Shown here one piece after another: positions 36,361-45,827 of a stretch of 64,000 bases of DNA. The notes under the pieces were generated by a model. The model searched no databases, was not told the origin of the DNA, and saw only the letters and a program-made list of their open reading frames with translations. Numbering within the stretch: the stretch's first letter is position 1; the number at the start of each line of letters is the position of its first letter. Origin of the DNA: Bacteroidota bacterium (lineage in GTDB: Bacteria; Bacteroidota; Bacteroidia; Bacteroidales; UBA10428); NCBI GenBank assembly GCA_016699695.1, contig CP065006.1, positions 496,001-560,000 on the forward strand, in the 5' to 3' direction. The position numbers and the translations under genes were made by a program.

Positions 36361-39300
36361 ATGTTTAAAAATATAAATATACTTCTCTGTATAGTCGCTC
36401 TGGTTTTAATTAATAGAGAAGCTAAAACTCAGATTCCAGTAGCATGTGATGGAATAACAGTAAATTACAGTGAAAAACTAAATACTAAATGCGACTCAGT
36501 TAAAGCCCGCGATGCGATTACCTTGAGCCTAGGAACATACGAATATCCTTTTTCTGCGATTGTGGATGAAGGATTAATTTTTAATACTACCTACCTGGCA
36601 GATCAGCCGCCAGCAACAAGAACTCTGGATCTTACAAAAGCAGTAGGATCTCTCCCAGGAAATTTTGGGGTAAATTCTGTTGGTGCGGCTACTTATACTA
36701 TTCCGATTGAGGTCCCACCGGGTACTGCTGGAATGCAACCCAGTATTTCATTGTCCTACAATAGTATGGCCGGAAATGGAATTATGGGCATAGGTTGGAA
36801 TATTGGCGGGGTGTCGACAATTTCCCGTGTTGGGCAGGACAGGTTTAATGAAGGCGATATAACAGCAGTTAATTATGTAACGGACAGACTTGAACTTGAT
36901 GGCCAACGATTGATTTTAAGTAATGGAACCTGGTTTGCAACAAATTCGGAATATAAAACCCAAAATGAATCTTTCCAGCGGATAAAATATACAGGCAGCG
37001 GGTTTGAAGTAGAAACTTCCGACGGCTATAAAAGGTATTATGGTGAAACAACCGAAGCACGATTCAAAAAAAGCAGTACCGAAATTTTAAAATGGTACCT
37101 AACCAGGGTTGTTGACCAATTTGGGAATACAATAAATTATCACTATAAAACCACTTCTGGCAGCAATACAGTTCTTCTCGATAGAATTGAATATACAAAA
37201 ACAAGCTCTTTCGATGCCTTTAATAAAATACAGTTTGTTTACGAGAATTCTCGTAGCGACTACATGATGAAATATAGTTCCGGCATTAAAACCGAGGAGG
37301 ATAATATTCTTCGGCGCATATCGGTGTATTCGCATGGCGATAAAGTTCGGGATTATGCTTTCAATTATTTTATTAATAGCAACAGCGAATCGTATTTATC
37401 AACGGTGGAACTTACCGGCCAAAATGATGAAAAAATAAACAGCACTCAAATTAATTGGATAACCCGTCCAACTACTAGTTTTAGTACAAGCGAGACTATA
37501 ATTAATGAAAATAGCTATAACCTTAACGATATTAGTTATCCCAATACCATAGATGGTTTGATTTCAATCCATAATCTGAAAAATCTTCTTTTTTATTATA
37601 CTGTTTTAGATGCCGATGGCGATGGCAAGAGCGATGTTTTAGAAATGCCTACAATAAAGAATAGCATAAAGAATTTGAGTCTTAAATACAACGGACTAGC
37701 TAATTCCTATTCAAGTGCCCTACCTGCTAATTATAAAGGTGCTGTACCCATCGATTATAATGGCGATGGTAAGGAGGAACTACTTTTTCATAAAGGTGTC
37801 AAATCTACTTTTATGAATGGTTTTACTTTAAATTCATCACAAACATATTGCGGTGCCGATTCAATAGCCTTTAGCGATTTGCAGTTTCAGATAATGAAAT
37901 TTGAAAATAATGCCTTAATCCCCATTTCAACATCCAATAATTATGGAATTACCGGACTTTTAAATCGCCCCTATAGCTTTATTCAAGGAGATTTTGATGG
38001 CAATGGGTTGACAGATCTTTTGTTTATAAGCAAAGATTCTGTTTCAATGCCTTACCAATTGTATCTGGCAGAGGTAGTTTCTGGAAATATTTCCTTTGTG
38101 AAGCGAAGTGAGGGTACTTTTGCCATGACTGGTAACTTAAGTGCTGTTGATTACAACGGGGACGGCAAGCAGGATTTAGTTTGCAGCGATTCTATTGGTA
38201 TCAAAATAAATTACGTCAATAAAATTGCCGGACAGAGTGGCTATGCATTTGGCAGCTGGAATACAATTAAAACTTATAATCAAGGAATATTTAATCTTTC
38301 TTTCGGAGACCTTAATGGCGATGGGAAAGTTGATATTCTGAATAATAGTAAAAGAACTATTTTTTATGCAACAGGTGTAGATAACCCGATTGCTGAAGAA
38401 AAATGGATTGATAATACCATGTACAATATTGGACCTGATTTTAATGGAGATGGGAAAAACGAACTGTTAATAGAGGCTAAAATTGGAATTAACAGCCACC
38501 AACTAACTACATATTATAATACAGGGCAACCTTCAAACCATATTCAACAATTAGATAATGATTTCCTAATTTCTCAATTGCTATATGGCGATTTCAATGG
38601 CGATGGCATTACCGAAAAGTTATATTATTATCTGGGGGTAAGGCAAACTGCCACCTATAATTATCCACATATTCTTCAGATTTTAAAAATCACCCCTATT
38701 GTCGTTGAACGATTGGACCTTTTAATGGGCTCTGTACTGGATGGTTTTAACCGAAAAACCGAAGTAAGCTATTCGTTTACTACGTCCCCGGATGTATATG
38801 CCAATAACGAAACACAAGTTATTACATCACCAGTACGAACTATTAATCCAAAACTTATTGTGGTAAAAGATGTTAAAAGCGATAACGGATTGAATGGACA
38901 AACTCTTGTAAGCCATTTTTACGAAAATGCCAGAATACATATCGATGGCAAAGGTTTTCTGGGTTTTGGCAAGACAACTATTACCAACCAGGCTACCGGT
39001 TTGGTTGCAACCAGCTTAATGGCTTATGATAATACTTTTTATGAGCCTGTGCCAAAATCGTCGCTATTGACTACCACAGGTACAACGCCTACAAAAATAT
39101 CGGGTTCTTTTTCTGCATATAAAGTATATTCATACGGTACAAACGGGCAGAAACATTACCTTATATACCCCGATACCACTTCCAGTTGGGACTACTTAAA
39201 AATGTTTAAGGTGAAAAGTACTTATACATACACAGCTAGCGATTTTCAACATGGTAACTGGAGCAATGCCAATATTAGTTATTATAATGTAGCTTCTGCT

Positions 39301-42300
39301 CCTCAGCTTGAAGCAGCTGTTTCTGTAGTAAATACTTATGAAACCTTTAATAGTGGAAAATATTACCGCTTGAAATCAACCCTATCGACCAAACAACGCC
39401 CCGGAGAATCGGATAGTAAGGCTAAAAATGTATTTGAATTTATCAATGCAAACAGCAGCAGGGTAAGTAAACAATTCATTTATTATTTTACAAATGCAGG
39501 TGTCGAAGATACCGATGTTGATACTATTTCCTATACCTACAGCACCCAGGGTAATGTTACCGGACAAACATATCAGTTGGGCAATATTCAAAGAACGGCT
39601 AGTTCTGCTTTTGATACCAAAGGCCGTTTTACAACTTCTGTAACCAATGCAATTGGGCATACTTACAATATTGTAATAAACGATAATGGACAGATAATAA
39701 GTCAGCAGGAACCCAATGGGAATACAGTTTCCAATGCCTACAACGGATTAGGGCAAATTATACAAATTAACAATATCGATGAGTCGGACCAGACCATTAC
39801 TACAGCATGGGTTACTACATCCGATGCCGATGCTCCTGCATATTCAGTTTATTATACTCTTGTTAGCACAACGGCAAGACCCTACATAAAAACATATTAC
39901 GATGCTCTTGGGCATGCATTGCGCACAGTAAGTGAGGCACAAAACAACAAACTTGTTTTTGTCGATGCTGTGTATAATAATAAAGGACAACAGGTACAGG
40001 TTTCTCTTCCGTACTTTAAAGGTGAAACCATACATTGGAATTATACAACTTATTACAACGATGGCAGGTTGGCAACACAATATACCGATAACAACATTAA
40101 AAAAGTTACCTTCTCATACAATAAAAACAAAATAACACAGACCCTGAACAACACATCTCAGGTATATACCAAAACTTACGATGCTGTTGGAAACCTTATT
40201 CAAGCAACCGATCCAAACGGAACAATCAATTATACTTATTTTGCTTCTGGCAATCTTAAGCAGGTAAGTGCCCCACAGAGTGTGATCACAACCGAATACG
40301 ATAAATACGGATCGCAGAAAAAACTTATCGACCCCAGTTTAGGTACCACCGAATATGAATTTAACGCATATGGCGAAAGTGTTTATCAGAAAGATGCAAA
40401 GGGCAACTGGTTCCGTATTACAAAACAAGATAAATTAGGTCGCCCACTTACACAAACTTCTTCCGATGGTAGCACAATAAACTATACATACGATACCGAT
40501 TTTAAAGGGGCATTGTGTAAAGTAAGCCATTCTAATGGTACGGTTTCAGAGTATATACACGATACCTACGGACGCACCACCTCGCAAAAAGAAACCATTG
40601 AGGGGCAACAATACATTACTGGCTATGAATATAACGCGTATAGCAATCTTAAAAAGCTTACCTATCCTTCGAACTTTGCTGTTAGCTATGCATACGATAC
40701 CAAGGGATATCTTACAACTATTAACCGTACTGACAACAGTGCACAGCTTTGGGCCGCCGGTGATGTAAATGCTCTTGGGCAATGGAATAACTTCGTTCTC
40801 GGTTCGAACATTAGTAGGCAGTTAACTTACGATACCTGGGGTATGCCTGCTACCATAGTAACCGGTAGTGTTCAAAGCCTACAATACTCCTTTAATGCCG
40901 AAACTGGTAATTTAACTTACCGAAAAGATGTGTTGAAAAATCTTCAGGAAAATTTCACCTACGACAATAACAAGTTAACTTCGTGGAACATTGGGGCAAA
41001 TACCTATTCGGTTTCGTATTTAACCGATGGCACAGGCCGAATGAACACCAAAACCGATGCCGGTACTTATGTGTATAGTAACACCCCGGCGGTGCACCAG
41101 GTAACTGGCTTAAACAATAACCCCGGCACCTATACCAATGCAAGCTGTAACATTAATTATACAGCATTCAATAAAATCGACTCAATATACGAAGCCTCGA
41201 GTTACAGCTTAAAGTACAAATATGCTGCCGATAACCAGCGTAGGGTAAGCCGTTTGTACAATAGCAGCAATATTAAAATTAAGGAAACAGTTTATGTGCC
41301 AGGTGGCTATGAGATTGAGAAAATAGGTGCCACAACCCGCACCATGCATTACATACCACTTGGTGGCTCTTGCTGGGCATTGTTTGTAAAAAACAGCAGC
41401 GGCCAGGATACTTTGTATTACTTATTAACCGATCATCTAGGCTCGGTTAACGTAATTACCAATTCTACCGGAACAAAACTAAAGGAATACAGCTTCGATC
41501 CATGGGGCAGGCGCCGTAACCCAACAGACTGGACATACACAGCTGTACCCGGCACATCCATAACAAGCCGAGGTTTTACCATGCACGAACACATGGATGA
41601 ATTTAAACTCATAAACATGAATGGCCGTGCCTACGACCCGGTAATGGGGCAGTTCCTCAGCGCCGATCCATTTGTTCAAAACCCTTTAGCGGCACTTAAT
41701 TATAACCGTTATTCGTATTGTTGGAATAATCCGCTGAATGCAGTTGATCCTTCGGGCTACATAGTATATAATCCACGTTGGTTTAGGCGGCCACGTCTAA
41801 ACCTTGATAGTGACGGAAGGTCAGGTTCTCTTGGTTATGAATATAGAGATGGCGGATATTATGACAATGCAACTGGGGAGAGTGTAAGCTTTGAGACAGC
41901 AGTTAACGGAAATTTAGCATTGTATGGAGGAGAATTTAGAGCACCAACAAAAAACGAATTATCTTATATATTTCCTGATGCTGCTATTGCTGTATTTCAA
42001 GGTCCAGAAGGTGGAGGAATATACTTAAACACACCTGGCCAAGCAAGCTGGATAAAAATAGGAACAAATAATAATGGAGCTTATACTATTAATTTTGGAA
42101 TTGCCCAATCTGGAGGGGATGGTAACTGGTTTACTGATAACCTTGGAAACTTCTCCACTGGAGCTGGAATAATAAGTGAAGGGGCTAGGATTTATGACAA
42201 TTACAAAATTGCTTCTAAATATGATTTTTTTATGTTTGATGGAAGAAAGATTTATAGCTTGAAGAACTTAGGACCCCAAGTTAAAGTCGTTCCCTCAAAA

Positions 42301-42903
42301 GTACCTGGTGCTTCCGGATTAGTTGGGTATGGTTTCACCTTAGCATCCATTGGGTATAGTGGATATAGTATTAGTCAAGCAAACTATAGTGCCAACCCAA
42401 CAGAGGCAGTAGTTAAAGGCGTGTCAGATATTATATTTGATATACCCTCACTTTTTCTACCAGGAATATATGGTACTGCATGGAGTGCTATTACTCCTGT
42501 ATTGAAAACTGCTAGAGATAATGGGGCGGCAAATTTCCAACAATATAATGTGCCCTATCAGTATTACCATATGGTTGGCGGTTTAGGGCCATCCGATAGT
42601 ACTCTCAAAGAAAATATAGAGCCATTAGAGAATACTCTTGATAAGATACAGCATATTAATGGATATACTTACACATGGAAAGAGGATGCAGCCAAGAAGC
42701 CTGATATTGGTTTAGTTGCTCAAGATCTCGAAAAAGTATTTCCTGAAATGGTTGTTGATGACACAGTAGCAGGCCATAAAAAAGTTTATTATTACAAACT
42801 TATTCCGGTATTATTGGAAGCTATTAAGGAACAAAATGAACTAATTTTGCTACAGCAAGAAAGGATTACTAAACTAGAAGAGAGTATCTTAATAGAAGAA
42901 TAG
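36361..42903 (+). CDS. Giant SpvB/FG-GAP/RHS protein with C-terminal S74 chaperone domain
   Basis: 2,180 residues. Signal-like N-terminus (INILLCIVALVLINREAKTQ), SpvB/TcdB domain from about residue 96 (YTIPIEVPPGTAGMQPSISL, GIMGIGWNIGG), seven FG-GAP/VCBS motifs between about 416 and 750 (DADGDGKSD, DFNGDGKNE), YD repeats to about 1680, and an RHS core at about 1685-1800 (DHLGSVNVITN, YDPVMGQFLSADPF, NPLNAVDPSGY). A variable tip of about 275 residues follows. The end (about 2077-2180) is a peptidase S74 intramolecular chaperone: SDSTLKENIEPL, DIGLVAQDLEKVFPEMV, YYYKLIPVLLEAIKEQ. Typically RHS cages enclose a toxic tip; the S74 tail could trimerise and self-cleave. No type VI secretion genes are near; export is probably Sec-dependent. 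Confidence 0.93.
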   Translation: MFKNINILLCIVALVLINREAKTQIPVACDGITVNYSEKLNTKCDSVKARDAITLSLGTYEYPFSAIVDEGLIFNTTYLADQPPATRTLDLTKAVGSLPGNFGVNSVGAATYTIPIEVPPGTAGMQPSISLSYNSMAGNGIMGIGWNIGGVSTISRVGQDRFNEGDITAVNYVTDRLELDGQRLILSNGTWFATNSEYKTQNESFQRIKYTGSGFEVETSDGYKRYYGETTEARFKKSSTEILKWYLTRVVDQFGNTINYHYKTTSGSNTVLLDRIEYTKTSSFDAFNKIQFVYENSRSDYMMKYSSGIKTEEDNILRRISVYSHGDKVRDYAFNYFINSNSESYLSTVELTGQNDEKINSTQINWITRPTTSFSTSETIINENSYNLNDISYPNTIDGLISIHNLKNLLFYYTVLDADGDGKSDVLEMPTIKNSIKNLSLKYNGLANSYSSALPANYKGAVPIDYNGDGKEELLFHKGVKSTFMNGFTLNSSQTYCGADSIAFSDLQFQIMKFENNALIPISTSNNYGITGLLNRPYSFIQGDFDGNGLTDLLFISKDSVSMPYQLYLAEVVSGNISFVKRSEGTFAMTGNLSAVDYNGDGKQDLVCSDSIGIKINYVNKIAGQSGYAFGSWNTIKTYNQGIFNLSFGDLNGDGKVDILNNSKRTIFYATGVDNPIAEEKWIDNTMYNIGPDFNGDGKNELLIEAKIGINSHQLTTYYNTGQPSNHIQQLDNDFLISQLLYGDFNGDGITEKLYYYLGVRQTATYNYPHILQILKITPIVVERLDLLMGSVLDGFNRKTEVSYSFTTSPDVYANNETQVITSPVRTINPKLIVVKDVKSDNGLNGQTLVSHFYENARIHIDGKGFLGFGKTTITNQATGLVATSLMAYDNTFYEPVPKSSLLTTTGTTPTKISGSFSAYKVYSYGTNGQKHYLIYPDTTSSWDYLKMFKVKSTYTYTASDFQHGNWSNANISYYNVASAPQLEAAVSVVNTYETFNSGKYYRLKSTLSTKQRPGESDSKAKNVFEFINANSSRVSKQFIYYFTNAGVEDTDVDTISYTYSTQGNVTGQTYQLGNIQRTASSAFDTKGRFTTSVTNAIGHTYNIVINDNGQIISQQEPNGNTVSNAYNGLGQIIQINNIDESDQTITTAWVTTSDADAPAYSVYYTLVSTTARPYIKTYYDALGHALRTVSEAQNNKLVFVDAVYNNKGQQVQVSLPYFKGETIHWNYTTYYNDGRLATQYTDNNIKKVTFSYNKNKITQTLNNTSQVYTKTYDAVGNLIQATDPNGTINYTYFASGNLKQVSAPQSVITTEYDKYGSQKKLIDPSLGTTEYEFNAYGESVYQKDAKGNWFRITKQDKLGRPLTQTSSDGSTINYTYDTDFKGALCKVSHSNGTVSEYIHDTYGRTTSQKETIEGQQYITGYEYNAYSNLKKLTYPSNFAVSYAYDTKGYLTTINRTDNSAQLWAAGDVNALGQWNNFVLGSNISRQLTYDTWGMPATIVTGSVQSLQYSFNAETGNLTYRKDVLKNLQENFTYDNNKLTSWNIGANTYSVSYLTDGTGRMNTKTDAGTYVYSNTPAVHQVTGLNNNPGTYTNASCNINYTAFNKIDSIYEASSYSLKYKYAADNQRRVSRLYNSSNIKIKETVYVPGGYEIEKIGATTRTMHYIPLGGSCWALFVKNSSGQDTLYYLLTDHLGSVNVITNSTGTKLKEYSFDPWGRRRNPTDWTYTAVPGTSITSRGFTMHEHMDEFKLINMNGRAYDPVMGQFLSADPFVQNPLAALNYNRYSYCWNNPLNAVDPSGYIVYNPRWFRRPRLNLDSDGRSGSLGYEYRDGGYYDNATGESVSFETAVNGNLALYGGEFRAPTKNELSYIFPDAAIAVFQGPEGGGIYLNTPGQASWIKIGTNNNGAYTINFGIAQSGGDGNWFTDNLGNFSTGAGIISEGARIYDNYKIASKYDFFMFDGRKIYSLKNLGPQVKVVPSKVPGASGLVGYGFTLASIGYSGYSISQANYSANPTEAVVKGVSDIIFDIPSLFLPGIYGTAWSAITPVLKTARDNGAANFQQYNVPYQYYHMVGGLGPSDSTLKENIEPLENTLDKIQHINGYTYTWKEDAAKKPDIGLVAQDLEKVFPEMVVDDTVAGHKKVYYYKLIPVLLEAIKEQNELILLQQERITKLEESILIEE

Positions 42904-42927
42904 AAAGGTATTTTCAATTAGTCAAAG

Positions 42928-42962
42928 ATATGCTGTTTATAATTATGGACAGCATATTTTTA
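42928..42962 (+). terminator. Terminator after the RHS gene
   Basis: Stem ATATGCTGT / ACAGCATAT with a 12-base loop and TTTTTAT tail. It also overlaps the end of the convergent gene at 42960. Confidence 0.65.
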
Positions 42963-43325
42963 TATACAAAAAAGAGGGCTAAGTAAAGGGATAACAATTA
43001 AAACTGCTGTAAACACATAATCTGGAAACGCTATAATGTCTTCTTCCTCCGGAGTTAAATAGATACCTCTGGCATGCAGGATGGGTTCTCTCTGTAGGTA
43101 CTTTTTAAATAGAAATCTCGTGGGTTGAAAGATAATTATTAGGGTTAATGGAATTATTAAAAATGCAAATTTTAACTTGAATAAGTAAAAAGCCCCTACA
43201 ATTATCGATATTACAATTATGCTGGCTATTAAATAAAAGTTGATGTTTTGCAATCTCTTATTAAACCCTAATATTAATACATATAGCGTGCTTGTAACAA
43301 TCAATTCTGGTATAATATTATCCAT
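42960..43325 (-). CDS. Four-helix membrane protein, unrecognised
   Basis: 121 residues with about four hydrophobic segments (ELIVTSTLYVLILGF, FYLIASIIVISIIVGAFYLF, FAFLIIPLTLIIIF, YVFTAVLIVIPLLSPLF) and a charged loop LQREPILHARGIYLTPEEEDII. It is convergent with the RHS gene, 57 bases from its stop, and 8 bases after a co-directional lipoprotein gene. Small membrane proteins next to RHS genes are often immunity proteins, but orientation opposite to the toxin is unusual, so this is only a candidate. Confidence 0.65.
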   Translation of the reverse strand: MDNIIPELIVTSTLYVLILGFNKRLQNINFYLIASIIVISIIVGAFYLFKLKFAFLIIPLTLIIIFQPTRFLFKKYLQREPILHARGIYLTPEEEDIIAFPDYVFTAVLIVIPLLSPLFCI

Positions 43326-43332
43326 CTCGTAA

Positions 43333-44031
43333 TTAATTAAAAGAATAGGGGTATTGTTCGTTTAGTGGGAGGATTTGTTTTAAAGTAGTTTCTATGACCA
43401 ATCCGGGGGCTTTCTTTTCAGTTTTTATTAAACCAATACCTTGTCCAAAATATTCTTTTACATCTAAAGTCAGTTCAGATGTGGGGTATGTGAATTGTTC
43501 TTTGCATTTTATTATAATACAATTAATCTTCTTACCCTGAAAAGATATTTGTGAGAAACCAGCAAACTCTCGTTTTCGTCTGTAATTAATGGTGGTGTTG
43601 TTTAAATTACTTTGGTTACTCACTTGTAAAGAATAACCTTCTCCCTTAGAAGTATTAAAAGAGAATACAATATTTTCTTTTTCATCTATTTTACTTTTCA
43701 TTGCAATTGGCGAGCCATTATTAGCAGGTTCGTAAAATCTACCATTTAGTAAAACTGAGTTGTCTGAGTGTACAATCTCTTTGCTATCAGAAACAAGATT
43801 GTTATTTACAAAATTTTGAGTGTATAAGTATTTTTTATTGCCGGCTATTTCACTTTTAAGTCTTATTGTGAATGAACTAACCTCGTTGTTTGTTTTAACC
43901 TCATAAATGTACTCTTTACCACTATTGAGTTCACCAAATGGGAAATAGTAGCTCGATAAATCTTCTATTTTCGGTTTTGAGCAAGAAATTAATGAGGCAA
44001 CAACAGTTGCAAGTATTACGCCTTTTTTCAT
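43333..44031 (-). CDS. Lipoprotein, unrecognised
   Basis: 232 residues. Signal with lipobox LISC (Cys17). The mature part is beta-rich (EYIYEVKTNNEVSSFTIRLK, YSLQVSNQSN, INYRRKREFAGF, LTLDVKEYFGQGIGLIKTE). The final strand pattern GQGIGLIK is reminiscent of Bacteroidota DUF-type lipoproteins. It is co-directional with the membrane protein gene that follows after 7 bases. Together they may be a two-gene unit protecting against, or exporting with, the adjacent RHS protein; this is inference from position. Confidence 0.7.
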   Translation of the reverse strand: MKKGVILATVVASLISCSKPKIEDLSSYYFPFGELNSGKEYIYEVKTNNEVSSFTIRLKSEIAGNKKYLYTQNFVNNNLVSDSKEIVHSDNSVLLNGRFYEPANNGSPIAMKSKIDEKENIVFSFNTSKGEGYSLQVSNQSNLNNTTINYRRKREFAGFSQISFQGKKINCIIIKCKEQFTYPTSELTLDVKEYFGQGIGLIKTEKKAPGLVIETTLKQILPLNEQYPYSFN

Positions 44032-44238
44032 TTTAGTTTTATTTTTAAACTTAATTGTTTGTCAAACAGGAGTCCGTGAGTTACACATTAGCTTTAAGCA
44101 TTTTGCTAAAATATCATTTAAAATGATATTTATAAACTAATTACATGGTTGTTTTATAAAGAATATCACTATTAACCGACTAAACTCGGTGATTTAATAT
44201 TATTGGCTTATAAGCCCTATAAACAGGGCGTTTAATTT

Positions 44239-45105
44239 CCCCTTCTGGGCGTAGAATGCCAGAAAAATAGCACTAAGCTTAATTAGAGCAGTTGAAAGCT
44301 TCCCCCCTTCTGGGCGTAGAATGCCAGATAAATAGCACTAAGCTTATAGGGCGCTGGGCGTAGTTTTCAGCAACTACGCCCTTTTATCTTTTTTGGGTAT
44401 TGAAAACAAATAGTTAAGTGTAGTTATTAAAACTACACTTAGGCACTATGGCCAGCATTAGTGCTAAATAATATTTGTAGTTGCTTGGCTGTTACGTATT
44501 AAAGAAAAATGTAGAATTCAATATATTTGTTTTATGGGTAATGCATATCAGATAAAAGACCAGGAAGCAACATATTATTTGACATTTCAAGTTGTAGGTT
44601 GGGCAGATATCTTTAGCAGGAAAGTATATCGCGATATCATTATTGAAAGTTTTGAATATTGTAGACGAAATAAAGGATTGGAAATATTTGCATATGTTAT
44701 CATGACAAATCATGTTCACGCTATATTGCGAAGCAAAGAGGGACTATTGTCTGATATAGTTAGAGATTTTAAAAAACACACATCAAAGCAAATACTTGAG
44801 GCAGTAAATACAAACAATGAAAGCAGGCGTGAGTGGTTAGAAATGATTTTTAAATACCACGCCAAATTCAATAAACGTGCTGGTGATAGGCAATTATGGA
44901 CACACGAGAATCATGCTGTGGAGCTTAGTACCAGTGAGATGATTGAATCGAGAATAAATTATATTCATGAAAATCCAGTAAGAGCAGGCTGGGTTGAAAA
45001 TCCAGAAGATTACTTGTATAGCAGTGCCAGAAATTTTTCTGAGATGACAGGTTTAATCGAAATAGATGAAATATAGGGTTGTAGTTGCAAACTACAACCA
45101 GAGAG
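44239..45105 (+). mobile_element. RAYT transposon, full-length copy
   Basis: The left end begins CCCCTTCTGGGCGTAGAATG (44239) and is partly duplicated at 44304. It carries two hairpins, GGGCGTAGTT...AACTACGCCC (44356-44381) and AAGTGTAGTT...AACTACACTT (44416-44440). The right end, just after the transposase stop, is the hairpin GGTTGTAGTT...AACTACAACC (45077-45099). Subterminal hairpins without inverted terminal repeats or a target duplication are the organisation of IS200/IS605-type and REP-associated tyrosine transposase elements. Further copies of the ends occur at 45828, 46074 and 47138. Confidence 0.82.
44534..45076 (+). CDS. REP-associated tyrosine transposase (Y1_Tnp)
   Basis: 180 residues. 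HUH motif as VIMTNHVHAILR, the long helix around FKKHTSKQI, a KYHAKFNKRAGDRQLW segment that includes a candidate nucleophilic Tyr, and the RAYT-specific tail INYIHENPVRAGWVENPEDYLYSSARNF. RAYTs nick and rejoin single-stranded DNA at palindromic REP sequences. The gene appears intact and lies inside the element at 44239-45105. Its last 120 bases recur, detached, in the deleted copies at 46221 and 47284. Confidence 0.93.
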   Translation: MGNAYQIKDQEATYYLTFQVVGWADIFSRKVYRDIIIESFEYCRRNKGLEIFAYVIMTNHVHAILRSKEGLLSDIVRDFKKHTSKQILEAVNTNNESRREWLEMIFKYHAKFNKRAGDRQLWTHENHAVELSTSEMIESRINYIHENPVRAGWVENPEDYLYSSARNFSEMTGLIEIDEI

Positions 45106-45106
45106 G

Positions 45107-45397
45107 GGTTATAAAGTTGTAAATAATACTCTGAAGTCTGCAAAAAGTTGGAGTAATAGGTTTGCTGGTTTTGGGCTTTTGGTTACTGGTACTAATGTTT
45201 TAGTTAATCAAGAAATTAGACCATCAGATTACATCAACACAGGGATGGGTGTAATATCATTTACTGGATATGGTTCAATCGGAGCTGGATTATAATATAT
45301 TGCAGATTTGGGATTCGATGTTTTTACAGGGTTTTCATTAGGTGAAAGAGCAGATCAAAAATGGGACCCACAATATGGTGGAGGAGGTAGTTGGTAA
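45107..45397 (+). pseudogene. Orphan RHS toxin-tip remnant with in-frame stop
   Basis: Translation in one frame directly from the RAYT right end gives a headless fragment: YKVVNNTLKSAKSWSNRFAG, GFGLLVTGTNVLVNQEIRPS, DYINTGMGVISFTGYGSIGA, then TAA at 45293-45295, then YIADLGFDVFTGFSLGERAD and a terminal QYGGGGSW before TAA. The Gly-rich hydrophobic pattern and the GERAD ending resemble RHS C-terminal tips of Bacteroidota. No start codon or RHS core precedes it; the RAYT end abuts it. It is read as a displaced, degraded toxin tip whose downstream neighbour is its likely immunity gene. Confidence 0.6.
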
Positions 45398-45414
45398 ATA
45401 TTAAATGTAAAACG

Positions 45415-45819
45415 ATGTGCAAATTTTTAAATTTCTTTGATTATGTTTTTTATAGAACATATTCTTTCTTACAAAAAAGGAATGATGATATTTCAGATGA
45501 AAAAGCAACGAATTTAGTTGCAGTATTACAAGGGTTCATCATAATTGATATTATTATGATTCTAAGATTTATTTTTGAATTCGAATTTCCTATGCAAAAT
45601 TATAATAAATGGTTATGGAGTCTTCCGCTTTTATTAGTTGTAGGAATTTTGAATCATTTGCGTTACAAATCGAGTTTAAAAAATGACAATTATAAAATAT
45701 TTCATGATTTATGGAAAAATGAAGAACCCGGGATAAAAAATAGAAATGCTTGGCTAATAATGTTATACATATTCCTTACAATTGTTGGCATTCCTTTACT
45801 ATATGTTATTTTCACATAA
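45415..45819 (+). CDS. Three-helix membrane protein, probable immunity protein for the orphan tip
   Basis: 134 residues from ATG 45415 (MCKFLNFFDYVFYRTYSFLQ), 17 bases after the end of the orphan tip; a TTG eight codons earlier is less likely. Three hydrophobic segments (VAVLQGFIIIDIIMILRFIF, WLWSLPLLLVVGILNHL, AWLIMLYIFLTIVGIPLLYV) with a cytoplasmic-looking WKNEEPGIKNRNA loop. The DYVFYRTYSF opening is a pattern I associate with small membrane proteins found beside RHS genes in Bacteroidota. Assignment as immunity is by position and type, not by a known family name. The region is markedly AT-rich. Confidence 0.65.
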   Translation: MCKFLNFFDYVFYRTYSFLQKRNDDISDEKATNLVAVLQGFIIIDIIMILRFIFEFEFPMQNYNKWLWSLPLLLVVGILNHLRYKSSLKNDNYKIFHDLWKNEEPGIKNRNAWLIMLYIFLTIVGIPLLYVIFT

Positions 45820-45827
45820 ATTTAATC

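Noticed and set aside
36361..42903. Type VI secretion effector interpretation of the RHS protein
   Set aside because: No PAAR domain, VgrG, Hcp or other type VI genes in the window, and the protein has its own signal-like N-terminus.
44108..44128. AT-only palindrome AATATCATTT-A-AAATGATATT
   Set aside because: Could be an operator or chance; no T-run, one-base loop, and no second copy, so no function is claimed.
45062..45106. Intrinsic terminator after the RAYT gene
   Set aside because: The GGTTGTAGTT hairpin has no T-run on either side and recurs at the ends of the deleted copies, so it is read as the element's right end.
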